64,000 bases of DNA, taken from contig NC_134832.1 of assembly GCF_004210375.1 (NCBI RefSeq), positions 152,951,592-153,015,591 on the forward strand. The letters are read 5' to 3'. The translations under genes were made by a program, and so were the position numbers. Position 1 is the first letter of the stretch. Each line of letters starts with the position of its first letter. This document shows, piece after piece, positions 48,960 through 61,370 of this stretch. Under the pieces are notes generated by a model, which saw nothing but the letters and a program-made list of their open reading frames with translations, was not told where the DNA came from and ran no database searches. The DNA comes from Tachypleus tridentatus. Lineage: Eukaryota > Arthropoda > Merostomata > Xiphosura > Limulidae.

Positions 48960-49400
48960 TTCATGCCAGATGTAGTCAGCTTTGGATCAAGGTGTAGACA
49001 TTTTAAATCAAATACTCACTTAAAAAGAACTTATCACCTTACTAACAAGACTTGTATGACCAAAGCTGTGGAAATTTTACAGTTGATTAATTGCTCATGG
49101 AATGTCAATATATCTTCTTCAATGGACCTCGTGATTGAGACCAAACATGTATCTCATAAGATTGAAACTGGAAATGGATCTTCAATATGTAAACCAGATG
49201 ATTTCCACCTACAAAGCAAACATAAAGCTTTCAGTGAGATAGAAGCCATGAAGAACAAAAGAGAGGTAGAATTGAGTGCTAGTTCTTAACCCTCACCTAT
49301 TTTACTTACGAAGGAAGAAAAAGGATGAGCCCACAAGGTTTACATGGAGTACCTAAAAGTGAATAAAGTTACAAAGAAGGATACATATTAACTACCAAAG
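48960..49400 (+). mobile_element. Decayed Gypsy-like retrotransposon, start of reverse transcriptase
   Basis: EIEAMKNKREVELSASS then PSPILLTKEEK (49235-49320) corresponds to the RT entry motif (VIExSxSPWxSPIVLVKKKD). After a frameshift, VNKVTKKDTY-stop-LPKS (49358-49400) corresponds to RKLNxVTxKDxYPLP. The coding similarity stops exactly where the SINE at 49401 begins, and I find no RT sequence beyond that SINE. The long open frame at 48963-49289 includes this region. Confidence 0.75.
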
Positions 49401-49668
49401 TCTGGCATGGCCAGATGGTTAAGGTGCTCGACTCGTAATCGAGAGTTGTGGGTTCGAATCCCCATCACACCAAACATGCTCGCCCTTTCAACCTTGGGGA
49501 CGTTATAATGTGACGTTTAATCCTGTTTTTCGTTGGTTAAAGAGTGGCCCAAGAGTTGGCGGTGGGTGGTGATGACTAACTGCCTTCCCTCTTGTCTTAC
49601 ACTGCAAAATTAGGGACGGCTAGCGCAGATAGTTCTCGTGTAGCTTTGCGAGAAATTCAAAACAAAAA
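49401..49668 (+). mobile_element. tRNA-Thr-derived SINE, copy 2 (inserted in Gypsy RT)
   Basis: Best preserved tRNA-like head of the four: the anticodon arm CTCGA-CTCGTAA-TCGAG has a perfect 5-bp stem and anticodon CGT (Thr), with B box GGGTTCGAATCCCC. The family body and the end GCGAGAAATTCAAAACAAAA follow. The acceptor stem is not formed, so it is a SINE head rather than a tRNA gene. It follows CTACCAAAG of the Gypsy RT. Confidence 0.95.
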
Positions 49669-49875
49669 TAAAGAACTCCTTAAATATTTCACTGTTGTAC
49701 CGCGACACCATAAAGTGACTTCTACATATCTTCATTATCCTAAACATTTTATTAAAGCTTTTTGTTAACTTAGAATCTTCAGAAACATCCATAAAGAAAG
49801 TAAAAGGAATCCCATTGGTGGAACTTCATTTGTTGATAAAATTTAGAAATATTCCAAAAGAACCTGCCCAAGGAT
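49669..49875. other. AT-rich spacer; left target duplication at 49865-49875
   Basis: No coding similarity. Contains TGCCCAAGGAT at 49865-49875, the left copy of the target duplication of the next SINE. Confidence 0.6.
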
Positions 49876-50155
49876 TGTTTGTTTGTTTTTGAATTTCGCA
49901 CAAAGCTACTCGAGGGCTATCTGTGCTAGCCGTCCCTAATTTAGCAGTGTAAGACTAGAGGGAAGGCAGCTAGTCATCACCACCCACCGCCAACTCTTGG
50001 GCTACTCTTTTACCAACGTATAGTGGGATTTACCGTAACATTATAACGCCCCCACGGTTGGGAGGGCGAGCATGTTTGGCGCGACTCGGGCGCGAACCCG
50101 CGACCCTCAGATTACGAAGCGCACGCCTTAACGCGCTAGGCCATGCCTGGCCCAT
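49876..50155 (-). mobile_element. tRNA-Thr-derived SINE, copy 3 (minus strand)
   Basis: Reverse orientation: starts with the GTTTGTTTGTTTTTGAATTT tail complement and ends GGCCATGCCTGGCCC, the complement of the tRNA-like head. It is bounded by an 11-bp target duplication TGCCCAAGGAT at 49865-49875 and 50156-50166, the mark of retroposition. The body is close to copies 1, 2 and 4. Confidence 0.96.
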
Positions 50156-50166
50156 TGCCCAAGGAT

Positions 50167-50655
50167 AAAACACTTTACAATATTATGTTTAATGATAATT
50201 ACAGATACCAGTTAAATACATTTTGTTTACGTTGACGCGTTTAATCATAATTTTCATCTCAAAAATTTATAATGCTTATGTAGCTTAGTAGTTTGACTAT
50301 GTATTATGAAGAATGGCTTTCAATTTATGTTGTGAGGGAAATATGTAAATTTTACAGCATGCATGTAAAAATAAAAATAAAATTTCACGTTGAAAGAGAT
50401 AGTAAAAAAAATCACCACTCTTCATCACGAACAAAGTACACATCTATTCGAAATCGCTCGGGTTTCTAAGAAAAGACAATCTGTAATATTTTCTTTTTGA
50501 AGCTCTTCCACGTGAGACACTAAAATTATTTTGTGCTAAAATATGATGATAATTTGTGAGAGATCGATATTTGAAACATCATTATATACCTGTGTATGTA
50601 TGTGTGCGTATACACTGATGGGCGTGGACTTCATACAGTTTTCAGTATATATATT
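50167..50655. other. AT-rich DNA, no gene seen
   Basis: Unique AT-rich sequence. The plus-strand frame 50543-50779 runs into the next SINE and is not a gene. Confidence 0.6.
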
Positions 50656-50665
50656 ACTAACGAGA

Positions 50666-50952
50666 ACCTGGCCTGGCATGGCCAAGCGCGTAAGGCGTGC
50701 GACTCGTAATCCGAGGGTCGCGTGTTCGCGCCCGCGTCGCGCTAAACATACTCGCCCTCCCAGCCGTGGGGGCGTATAATGTTACGTTCAATCCCACTAT
50801 TCGTTGGTAAAAGAGTAGCCCAAGAGTTGGCGGTGGGTGGTGATGACTAGGTGCCTTCCCTCTAGTCTTACACTGCTAAATTAGGGACGGCTAGCACAGA
50901 TAGCCCTCGAGTAGCTTTGTGCGAAATTCCAAAAAACAAACAAACAAACAAA
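50666..50952 (+). mobile_element. tRNA-Thr-derived SINE, copy 4
   Basis: Head CCTGGCATGGCCAAGCGCGT with GTAATCCGAGGGTCGCG, family body, and tail GTGCGAAATTCCAAAAAACA followed by AAACAAAC units. It is flanked by the 10-bp target duplication ACTAACGAGA at 50656-50665 and 50953-50962. Confidence 0.96.
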
Positions 50953-50962
50953 ACTAACGAGA

Positions 50963-53369
50963 GAGACCTCCTTAGGCTTGAAGAGGCGTGGCACTTAGGT
51001 AAGGAAATGCTCAGCGAACAGAATAGCGTGACGTCAATATGCTTACAAGATGGTATCAAATAAAATCGACCGTTTCTGAACATAATTTTTATCTGTTAAA
51101 TCAATTCTCCTTTAATGAGACAAAGAAGAAAAAGCACAAAATTAATATTATATGTATGGCTAAAAATCTACTATGAATGATATTATCTATTTTGAGAGAA
51201 CAGCAAACCGAGTAGTAAAGAGGGCGTTATTGAAAACAAGGAAGTATAATTTTTTATTTATTTTTTAGTAAAACGTTAAAATGGCTGAATGCTGTTTGTC
51301 TCGTTGTGCCAAGAAACGACGTTTTTTTCGTAAGGAACTTCAAAGCTGGAGTAAAAATGTTTTATTTCTCGTAGGTGGGTGTAAAGTAGTGTCATTAAGT
51401 ATCTTAATTAATTTATTTATTACTGGTTGATTTTCCTGCTTCGAATTTGAAAAACTAATACCTGGAATTTAATGGAAAAAACAAACAAAACAAATTAGGA
51501 CCAAAAAAAAAAAAAAAGCTGAGCTTATTATCAAAATGAAATTTACAAATGGAGATCGGTTGGGTAAAATTTAAGTTGAAACCTGCAATAGTGAACCAAA
51601 TATTCTGAAATGATTTATAGTTTATTTTCATCTCTACGATTCATGAAATTGTGCAGAAAAAGAATATATGGACAGATTATTAGTTTCTTCGTATTTCTTT
51701 TTATAACATAAAGTTAAGCCTTTTTTAGTGGTTTTTTTAAGGATGTAATTAAATGACTGGATGATATTTATTATAGTATGTATTCATAATAATTTTGTGA
51801 TTAATAAATCATTAAATGTTATGGAAGCTAATACTAATCACTAGCAAAATTGTTATAAGTATATTTTAATAATTTTATCCATTCAGTTTGTGTATATATT
51901 ATACATATGCCCAGTCATATGTATGGAGGCTATTGACATTGTTGGGTAAAGTATGAATTGTTGTTTACTTCTCACAGTATGTGGAATACCAAAGCTGGAA
52001 TCCCATTTTCAGATAACTTTTATGTGTGTAATAGTTTGTGCAATTTGGATTCTATTTTATTTTTAAATATAAATTAATAGAGCTAGAAATATGTTTGTAG
52101 AGCATCAGCACTGGAGTACAAGTTAGAGTAGTGTAACAGAATGTAAGACATACCTTTAACATATGGATGTATTCCTCATGTCAGTTGAATTGTTTGAAAT
52201 TTGTCATTGAACTGGAGAATGATTGATTAATCTAATGTAATGATTATCAAATTCCATTAATCTTTTATATTTATTCAGAAGTTTTGTGAATGGTATATTT
52301 ATTTCAAAAAGCTTTGGTATTGTGAATGACATAAATAACGTTAGTGATGTGGTACAAAACGTCTCTAAAAGAACTGTTAATTGTAGTGAGAGGTTTATAG
52401 AAAATGCTATGGAATGAAATATATGACTTAAGATCTTTCTAGCTATTGTATGATTAACAGATACTGCTATTTTCTTGAAGAAATTATTATAAAAATAAGG
52501 ATTTTTTTTACTTTATATAAATATGCTTTACAGTTCTTTTAGAGTAATGTATTCAGCTTGTATCTTAGCACTATGTGTATATTTTATAAAATAGATGTTA
52601 CAAAATGATTCTAAAATTTGTTAGGATGTTTCTCTGAAGTGTGAGGTTAATTAAATTTAACATTAGAAATGGTGAGATGATTGCAGATTCTCTATCTAGG
52701 CAACCTGTTTTTTATTTATATTTTGGGGATTGTAGCTAGAAATTGTTAGAGATTATTGTTCAAATATTTCCCAGTGGCTTGTGGTTGGCTTCTTTCTATG
52801 GGTTTTGAGTCTGTTTTATTTTACCATATAGTAACCTAAATTAATTTAAGTATATAAAATAATGACATTTTGTTGAATTCATTGTTTGATATTATACATC
52901 ATACCATCTTTTTAATGATTGTATGTATGTGTTTGTTGAAATATTAAATAAGAAATTTGACAAAATTTCATAACATTATTAACATGTTTAAAGTAATTTA
53001 GATTATTATATGGTGAAGTAAGATGACAAAAAAGAAATGAAATATTTAACACACACACACACGTAGTTCGTTTCTTTATTAATTTGTCTAGTGATGTGGT
53101 GTGTGTAATGGAAAATAGTTTTCTTCTGAGTCTTGTTATTCTGCCACCTGGGAGAAGGGACCAAACCTTCATTCAGATTTCTTCTTGAACATTTAGGAGT
53201 GTAAACAAGAAAGATCTGGAATACTTGAAGCAGGTCATCTCTGATATGGTACTTCCTTCTGCTCTCAAGATTAGTTATTCTTGTTCGTTGCTGCTCCCTG
53301 TATGTGAGTTTTTTCTTCATATGTGCCATAAGCACCTCCTCATTATAAGAATTAAGTTATTCAAATGTG
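50963..53369. other. AT-rich DNA, no gene seen
   Basis: No domain, exon or repeat recognised apart from an A-run at about 51502-51518 and an AC microsatellite near 53051-53063. Overlapping open frames at 52912-53410 lack recognisable domains. Confidence 0.55.
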
Positions 53370-54340
53370 TGTTTCAAGAAAATTATCATGTGTCACTTCT
53401 CCACCAATAAGAGAATAGTACACTGACATGGTGCATGCAACTCTTTTTTTTTTTTTTTTTTTCTCTGCTGTTACCAAACTATCACTTTTCATTTAGCAGT
53501 GCTTGTGCTAGGATGCATTTCTTTTTTGACTTGATTTCAGTTTGAGATCCAGTTTCTTCACAAAGTGGTTACACTTTATAAACTACCCTGTTTTATGTAT
53601 AATTGCCTTAATTCTACCTCATTATAATTGCTTTTTTTTATACATTTGCCCTTTCTGTTAACTGTTAAAGCACAAATTCCAAAGTTAATGTCACACTTCA
53701 GATGTCTCAGCTGCGACAGGTGCTATATATCAGGCCTCAGGTGGGAGTGACCAGACAGGAGATTTATATGTAGAGAGATTGAATGTTACATGGGTCAATC
53801 TTTATCTCCAGACACTGTTTCACTTCTTTCTAAACCTCTTATAACTATGTAGGCTGACCTGGGCTCCCAATGCCTGTTTCCATCTTCTTGTTTTGTCGTG
53901 CATTCCCCTGCATTTTCTAAGGATTCAGTTTAGCTTTCCATGTTTTTTGTACTTTATTTTTTAGGTATATGATGTTTCATCTATCCTTCTATTTCTTATG
54001 ACCCACAGCTTTCCTCACAATGTGGATGTTAGTCAAAACCCAGTTTAGTTTTCTCCATTCCCTGATGTCTGGAGTCCATCTTGAGCAATTTGCCTTTTAG
54101 TTAAATTGATGGAAATATAATGTCTTTTCCCCCATAAGCTTTGGGTCAATCTGCCCTTGCTCGTCATTGTGCAAACTGCTCTTATTTCTCGACCAACAAC
54201 TTATGATATTCTCCACTTGTGTCAATGTTCCCTCTATTCTGATACTGTATGTAAGTACCTCATACGATAATGTCACTTTTTTTTTAAAATACACTCATGG
54301 GCAGGTTTCTCTGTACTATAACTGTTGGAGATATTTTGAC
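53370..54340. repeat. Pyrimidine-rich dispersed repeat, left of the minisatellite
   Basis: Bases ~53370-53520 (ATTATCATGTGTCACTTCTC, CACCAATAAGAG, CAAACTATCACTTTTC) resemble ~56630-56760 (ATCATCATGTGTCAATCCTT, CACCAATAAGAG, CAGACTATCACTTCTT). The rest is C/T-rich with no resolved coding frame. It contains a T-run at 53443-53461. Identity unknown; a degraded transposable element is the natural guess. Confidence 0.5.
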
Positions 54341-54344
54341 GTTC

Positions 54345-56525
54345 TTCGTGTTGCCTAGTTGATTACTGATACAGTACGTTACTTTAGCTTATATATATAA
54401 CTGTTCTTGTTGCCTAGTTGATTACTGATACAGTACATTACTTTAGCTCATATATATAACTCTTCTTGTTGCCTAGTTGATTACTGATACAGTACATTAC
54501 TTTAGCTCATATATATCTCTTCTTGTTGCCTAGTTGATTACTGATACAGTACATTACTTTAGCTCATATATATAACTGTTCTTGTTGCCTAGTTGATTAC
54601 TGATACAGTACGTTAATTTAGCTCATATATATAACTGTTCTTGTTGCCTAGTTGATCACTGATACAGTACGTTACTTTAGCTTATACATATAACTGTTCT
54701 TGTTGCCTAGTTGATTACTGATACAGTACGTTACTTTAGCTCGTATATATAACTGTTCTTGTTGCCTAGTTGATTACTGATACGTTACTTTAGGTCATAT
54801 ATATAACTGTTCTTGTCGCCTAGTTGATTATTGATACAGTACGTTACTTTAGCTCATATATATATCTGTTCTTGTTACCTAGTTGATTACTGATACGTTA
54901 CTTTAGGTCATATATATAACTGTTCTTGTTGCCTAGTTGATTACTGATACCGTACGTTACTTTAGCTTTTGTATATAACTGTTCTTGTTGCCTAGTTGAT
55001 TACTGATACAGTACGTTAATTTAGCTCATATGTATAACTGTTCTTGTCGCCTAGTTGATTACTGATACAGTACGTTACTTTAGCTTACATATATAACTGT
55101 TCTTGTTGCCTAGTTGATTACTGATACAGTAAGTTACTTTAGCTCATATATATAACTGTTCTTGTTGCCTAGTTGATTACTGATACGTTACTTTAGGTCA
55201 TATATATAACTGTTCTTGTCGCCTAGTTGAGTACTGATACCGTACGTTACTTTAGCTTGTGTATATAACTGTTCTTGTTGCCTAGTTGATTACTGATACA
55301 GTACGTTAATTTAGCTCATATGTATAACTTTTCTTGTTGCCTAGTTGATTACTGATACAGTACGTTACTTTAGCTTGTGTATATAACTGTTCTTGTTGCC
55401 TAGTTGATTACTGATACAGTACTGTACTTTAGGTCATATATATAACTGTTCTTGTTGCCTAGTTGATTACTGATACACTTTAGGTCATAACTGTTCGTTA
55501 CTTTAGCTTACTTTATATATAACTGTTCTTGTTACCTAGTTGATTACTGATACGTTACTTTAGGTCATATATATAACTGTTCTTGTCGCCTAGTTGAGTA
55601 CTGATACAGTACGTTACTTTAGCTCATATATATAACTGTTCTTGTTACCTAGTTGATTACTGATACGTTACTTTAGGTCATATATATAACTGTTCTTATT
55701 GCCTAGTTGATTACTGATACTGTACGTTACTTTAGCTTGTGTATATAAGTGTTCTTGTTGCCTAGTTGATTACTGATACAGTACTACTTTAGGTTATATA
55801 TATAACTGTTCTTGTGACCTAGTTGATTACTGATATATTACTTTAGGTTATATATATAACTTCTTGTTGCCTAGTTGATTACTGATATGTTACTTTAGGT
55901 TATATATATAACTGTTCTTGTTGCCTAGTTGATTACTGATATATTACTTTAGGTTATATATATAACTGTTCTTGTTGGCTAGTTGATTACTGATATATTA
56001 CTTTAGGTCATATATATAACTGTTCTTGTTGCCTATTTGATTACTGATACAGTACGTTACTTTAGCTTATATATATAACTGTTCTTGTTGCCTAGTTGAT
56101 TACTGATACGTTACTTTAGGTCATATATATAACTGTTCTTGTTGCCTAGTTGATTACTGATACGTTACTTTAGGTCATATATATAACTATTCTTGTTGCC
56201 TAGTTGATTACTGATATGTTACTTTAGGTCATATATATAACTGTTCTTGTTGCCTAGTTGATTACTGATATATTACTTTAGGTTATATATATAACTGTTC
56301 TTGTTGCCTAGTTGATTACTAATACGTTACTTTAGGTTATATATATAACTGTTCTTGTTGCCTAGTTGATTACTAATACGTTACTTTAGGTTATATATAT
56401 AACTGTTCTTGTTGCCTAGTTGATTACTGATATATTACTGTAGGTTATATATATAACTGTTCTTGTTGCCTAGTTGATTACTGATATGTTACTTTAGGTT
56501 AAATATATATATATATATATATATA
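54345..56525. repeat. 51-59-bp minisatellite (about 40 copies)
   Basis: Unit: TTGCCTAGTTGATTACTGAT, then ACAGTACGTTACTTTAGCTC, ATATATATAACTGTTCTTG. A shorter form lacks ACAGTACG or an equivalent 8 bases. Long units prevail at the left and short TACGTTACTTTAGGTCATA or TATATTACTTTAGGTTATA units at the right, so the array has two domains. It ends in a longer TA run at about 56502-56524. Confidence 0.95.
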
Positions 56526-57250
56526 ACTGTTTTTGTTCATTGCCATTTTTTATATGCAAAATATTTTTTTATGCATGCCACAAGCCTTCCATATCCCTTC
56601 CATTTGGAATTGACTTATTACAGTGTGTATCACATGAAAATCATCATGTGTCAATCCTTCACCAATAAGAGTGCAACATACATGATACATCTGACTCCAT
56701 CTATTCAATTCTACCAGACTATCACTTCTTGTTTGAGCAATACTTGTATTAAAACGTTTTTTCTTTTGGTGTTTTTTTGTGCAGTTGTGTCCTGTATATG
56801 CCCCCTACTCTGTTATATTGTGTGATTTCCATATTCACTTTTCATGGCAACCATCCTTTTTTTCCTGTTATTTCACCTTTCTTTGCCAGTTAGGTTTGGC
56901 TCTTCATTCAAATGATGATTTTTTTATCATCATCTTTCCAAACTTTGTTCCAAGTAACTTCTTCCCATTCATCACCTTACATTTTCTTTGGCATTTTATT
57001 TTCAGTGCTGAGCTAAGACAAACAGACTTGCTTATGCTTAGTTTTACAGTAACTAGGAAGAACTGTGTACCAGTTATTTACTTTCATATTATAGTGAACA
57101 AGTGTAGTCGGATTGTTTCTTTCCAGCATATGAAGTATCCGATAAATTGTTATTTTGGGTGTGTTTTTTTTAATTCTATCAATCTGAAAATTGTTTTTAC
57201 AATAACTTTCAGCCATAAAAAATGGCCAGCAGCTGATAATGTAAAGCATC
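56526..57250. repeat. Pyrimidine-rich dispersed repeat, right of the minisatellite
   Basis: The first ~240 bases match the segment near 53370-53520 (see that entry). Open frames 56571-56825 and 56779-57255 translate to Phe/Ser/Cys-rich peptides without a domain I know, typical of C/T-rich repeat DNA. Confidence 0.45.
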
Positions 57251-57749
57251 TTTAATGTTCTGTCATTAAATGAGGCTTGCCACTGTATAATGTGGTTATA
57301 TCTGTATTTTTTATGAGCACATAAATATGTGCTAGTTCATTGTTTTTATAATCAAACTAAACACCCTGTGATCTGCTAGTATTTATAATACTCGCTGAAG
57401 TAATAGTTTTCTGTATTAGTTTTTCCCTAAATGTTGCATGAATTAATACTCCTGTAACTGTCATTTGTTTGTAATCATTTTAAAAGGTTATAAGACACTT
57501 GGCCATTGTAATTGGAAAAACACTGAAATTGTGTCCTTTAAAGCTTGGAATTATTCTTTAGACATACTGGTATTGTTTTTACATTTATCTGTCTGAACAT
57601 TTTGTCAAGCTATAAACTGCTCATCACTTCTACATTAATTCTTGTTCAATTGGTATTTTGTCATCCAATTCAAGAATTTTGTATTGCTAAAATATTTGAA
57701 AATTTGAGTCGTATTATTTTAACTCTGTCAACATGGGCGTGGTCAGTTT
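57251..57749. other. AT-rich DNA, no gene seen
   Basis: No coding signal. The frame at 57545-57751 has no domain. Confidence 0.55.
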
Positions 57750-60700
57750 GATTGACCACAGGACCATTTTGTCTTTATAAATTTAATATTTCTAACTTTC
57801 AATAGAGTATGTATATCATTACAAAATTTGGAAGTCTTTTGGTTAACATTACAATTCTTTCACTTGCAAAAAATTATATTTTTTAATGAAGTATTTGAAT
57901 TAACTCTAATAAAGATTTGTCCTTGAATACATTAAGGATTTGTTTCAAATAGTCTGTGTGAGAAGGAATTTTCATATTAAGATTAAAAATCATTTTTTTC
58001 ATCTCAAAAATCTCAGTTTCCTCTCCATAATCACTAAAATCCTCTAAGTACATTTTGAATGTTGTTTTTAAATAGAACTTTACATTTTATTTGTTATTTT
58101 CTTTACCCTGTATCTTTATGGGATCAGTCAATTTAGCTGACTGGTAATCACAAAGAAAAACTTTTTTTTCATTCTAGAATTACTTTAAATTGTAAGGTAA
58201 AACTACATTTGTTTATTCTAAGTAGCTTGAAGCTTGTAACATCTATTTATAATTAAATTTTATTGTCCTTTGAACCACATGTAACTACTGTTTGCACCTT
58301 GCACTGTTGTAAGTCGTATATCATTTGGGGCACATGCAGCTCATATTACACTATTGAATTATATTACTCATGAGTTATTACAAGCTGCTTACATGAATAC
58401 ATCTTGAAACATTTTTGACATTATTTTAAAGAAATAAAAGTACTTACATAAACTTCTTTTCTTTTAGCTGCCAATTGTTGATGATGCTTAACTCTACTTT
58501 TTTAATACTAATAGTAGTAATGCACTAAATAATTTTAATTTAATTAAATAATGCATAAATGAACATAAACTAATTACATTGCAAGAAGTAAACAATTTCC
58601 CTTAAAAGCTATTTGTTAACATTTCCATGGGTATGGAGTCCTTACTCTGAGCAAAATTGATGATTATTTGTTCATAACACAATGTAATACATCATTTAAT
58701 AGTTGAAAATCTTGGTTTTATATTGGTTATAGGTATTATATGATTAAACATGAGAGAGAGAGCTATTAACAAATCATCGAATAGAGGGTGTGGCCAAAGG
58801 GGTCTGATATTCTGTTGGTAGCTCTGTACCCAACAAAACTGAAAGCTATAAAAAGTTATGGTTTGCCTGAACAATAACAATTTTTTAGTAAGTAATTTAT
58901 GTTTAATTTCCTACTGTTTCAAGGGGTGGTGGATAAAATGGAGATGAAATGTATCACACTGGGAGATATTCACGTTTTAAAAAAAATATTTATGTAGAAT
59001 TAATAACTTAAACTTATACACTATTAAAATGTGGGTTATTAGCTAATATTTTATGTTATACTAATTGTTATAACATGAACAAACTTAGTTCAATAAAATT
59101 TTGAATGTAAGATACTAAAACCTTGTCATGTAAAAAGATACCTGTAATGAGAGGGTTAACATAATATTATCAGCATTTGTTTTTCATTTTAAATTAAGCT
59201 TAGTAATGGAAAAATATTGTCACCGTTTATCTATACAGGCTGAGTTAATATGGCTGACCACTGACCTTATAACCAAAAGCAGCCACCACTTTCCATATTG
59301 CAATCTTTTGTATGTTTGCATCTTAATGACATTTGATAAGACTCCTAAGTGTTACAGATCTCTTTGTAGATAAAACATAATTTGGTTACTTTAAATAATT
59401 TTACTAAAGATTTGTCTGTAAATACATGGAGTCAAGAGTGTTAACATGAAAATCACTCATAGCACTTAAGATTAAAATGCTTTTCTTCATTTGAAAATTT
59501 TAAGAATTTGAGTTGTGTAATCTCTATGACATCATAAAATATATTAAGTTAATTCAGTTGATCTAATAACAATCATAGAAATAAATAAAATAAATCTTAA
59601 CTACCCTTTACTTTCTAGAATGATTGCAGATTCTAAAAGGAAACTGCAAATATATATTGTAAATAGCTTGTAATAGTTTACATCCATTCATAGTTCATTT
59701 TATTTCACTTTGGGCTGTATTTAGCTAATAATAATACCAACCAAGTTGTAAATCACTGAGGGGATACTTATGTTACTGTATTGGATGATGTAAAATCACT
59801 CAGGGGATACTTGTGTTACTGTATTGGATGATGTAAAATCACTCAGGGGATACTTGTGTTACTGTATTGGATGATGTAAAATCACCCGGGGGATACTTGT
59901 GTTACTGTATTGGATGATGTAAAATCACTCAGGGGATACTTGTGTTACTGTATTGGATGATGTAAGATCACTGAGGGGATACTTGTGTTACTGTATTGGA
60001 TGATGTAAAATCACTCGGGGGATACTTGTGTTACTGTATTGGATGATGTAAAATCACTCGGGATACTTGTGTTACCGTATTGGATGATGTAAGATCACTG
60101 AGGGGATACTTGTGTTACTGTATTGGATGATGTAAAATCACTCAGGGGATACTTGTGTTACTGTATTGGATGATGTAAAATCACTCAGGGGATACTTGTG
60201 TTACTATATTGAATGATGTAAAATCACTGAGGGGATACTTGTGTTACTGTATTGGATGATGTAAAATCACTCAGGGGATACTTGTGTTACTATATTGGAT
60301 GATGTATAGCATGAATTATTCACTGGCATACTCTATGAAAACTTTTTAATTTTCATTATTTTATCCAATCAAACTAAATGTTTCTAATTCTTACATTATA
60401 ATTACTGCTATAATGATAAAGAATAGATTACTTCTTTTTGATTTATTGTGGTTTTGTTGTCAGTTCCTGATAAAACTTGTTTACTTTATTTTTTAATACA
60501 AATAGCACTAGTTCACCAAGTATTTTTTATGTGCTTAAATAATGCACCAAATGTATCAGAATAAAGAATGTCCTGTAACTATTATAATTTAACTGACTTT
60601 CTAACTAAGACAGAAGAACTTTAAAATAATTCCCAAAGCTTCTAAATGTGAACAATCAGAAGGAAACTTTCAATGTGAAAGCAAAAGAGACAATATTCTG

Positions 60701-61110
60701 TACTGAAAACAATGTACTGTGTCATTTGATAGATTACAGTTTTGCAAATTTTTGTTGGTTATAAATAATATAAACTATTAGAGAACTATTAGTGAAGAAT
60801 GATGTGACAAATGGGTGTGGCAAGTGGATGTGATTTTCTTGTTTATTATTCCATAAACAAATAAGGTTGAAGGTTATGAAAATTGGGCATTGCTTTTGTA
60901 ATATCTGTATCATAGTGAGTAATTTACAATAAACTTTGTTTTTCAGAAAGGGGTGTTAAATAAGTTACAGAAGGGAAAATGACTTAAAACAAATGTTACA
61001 GTTTTCATAGTAAGAAAGATTGAGATTATTTTAAAATATTTTCCTATAAAATTAAGGTCTTAAACTTATTAAAATTTTATTTGAACTATAGTTTGGTGCT
61101 ATATATATTC
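57750..61110. repeat. Ancient tandem duplication, two ~1.5-kb copies
   Basis: Several landmarks recur in the same order. AATAAAGATTTGTCCTTG (~57910) pairs with ACTAAAGATTTGTCTGTA (~59404); AAGATTAAAAATCA (~57980) with AAGATTAAAATGC (~59468); AGCTTGTAACATCTATTTAT (~58231) with AGCTTGTAATAG (~59668). TTTTTTAATACTAATAG (~58498) pairs with TTTTTTAATACAAATAG (~60490); TTAAATAATGCATAAATG (~58544) with TTAAATAATGCACCAAATG (~60536); and AGGGTGTGGCCAA (~58785) with GGGTGTGGCAAGT (~60813). The second copy is longer because it contains the 43-bp minisatellite at 59740-60310. Divergence is high, so the event is old. I see no gene in either copy. Confidence 0.6.
59740..60310. repeat. 43-bp minisatellite (about 13 copies)
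   Basis: Unit: TCACTCAGGGGATACTTGTG, then TTACTGTATTGGATGATGTA, AAA. Near-identical copies differ at CTCAGGGG/CTGAGGGG/CTCGGGGG/CCCGGGGG. One copy has lost three bases (ACTCGGGATAC). Recent homogenisation. Confidence 0.96.
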
Positions 61111-61370
61111 AAGTATGTTGATAAAACGCAGTTTAAATTTGAAATATAATTCTAAAAAGTCACAACATGACTTGTAATTAGTGTTAATTTCAACATTTTT
61201 ATTTTGGTAAGTGTATTAAAACTCAGATTTTGGAAAAACTAGTAAATGCTAATTCTGTTACAGTATCTTACTTCTTATCACAAAATAGCTCTACTTGACT
61301 AGCATTGTCACCTGTTGGCATGTTACTAGCCTTCTACCTCTTATTTCTGCATATTCACATGCAAATGAGC
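61111..61370. other. AT-rich DNA, nothing seen
   Basis: No feature recognised. Confidence 0.55.

Noticed and set aside
49401..49475. Functional tRNA-Thr gene
   Set aside because: The anticodon arm and B box are good, but the acceptor stem does not pair and the sequence continues into the SINE body shared with three other copies.
50543..51083. ORFs 50543-50779 (plus) and 50868-51083 (minus)
   Set aside because: Both overlap SINE copy 4 and translate its sequence.
56571..57255. Overlapping plus-strand ORFs of 84 and 158 codons
   Set aside because: Phe/Ser/Cys-rich translations of pyrimidine-rich repeat DNA; no domain and no splice-supported extension.
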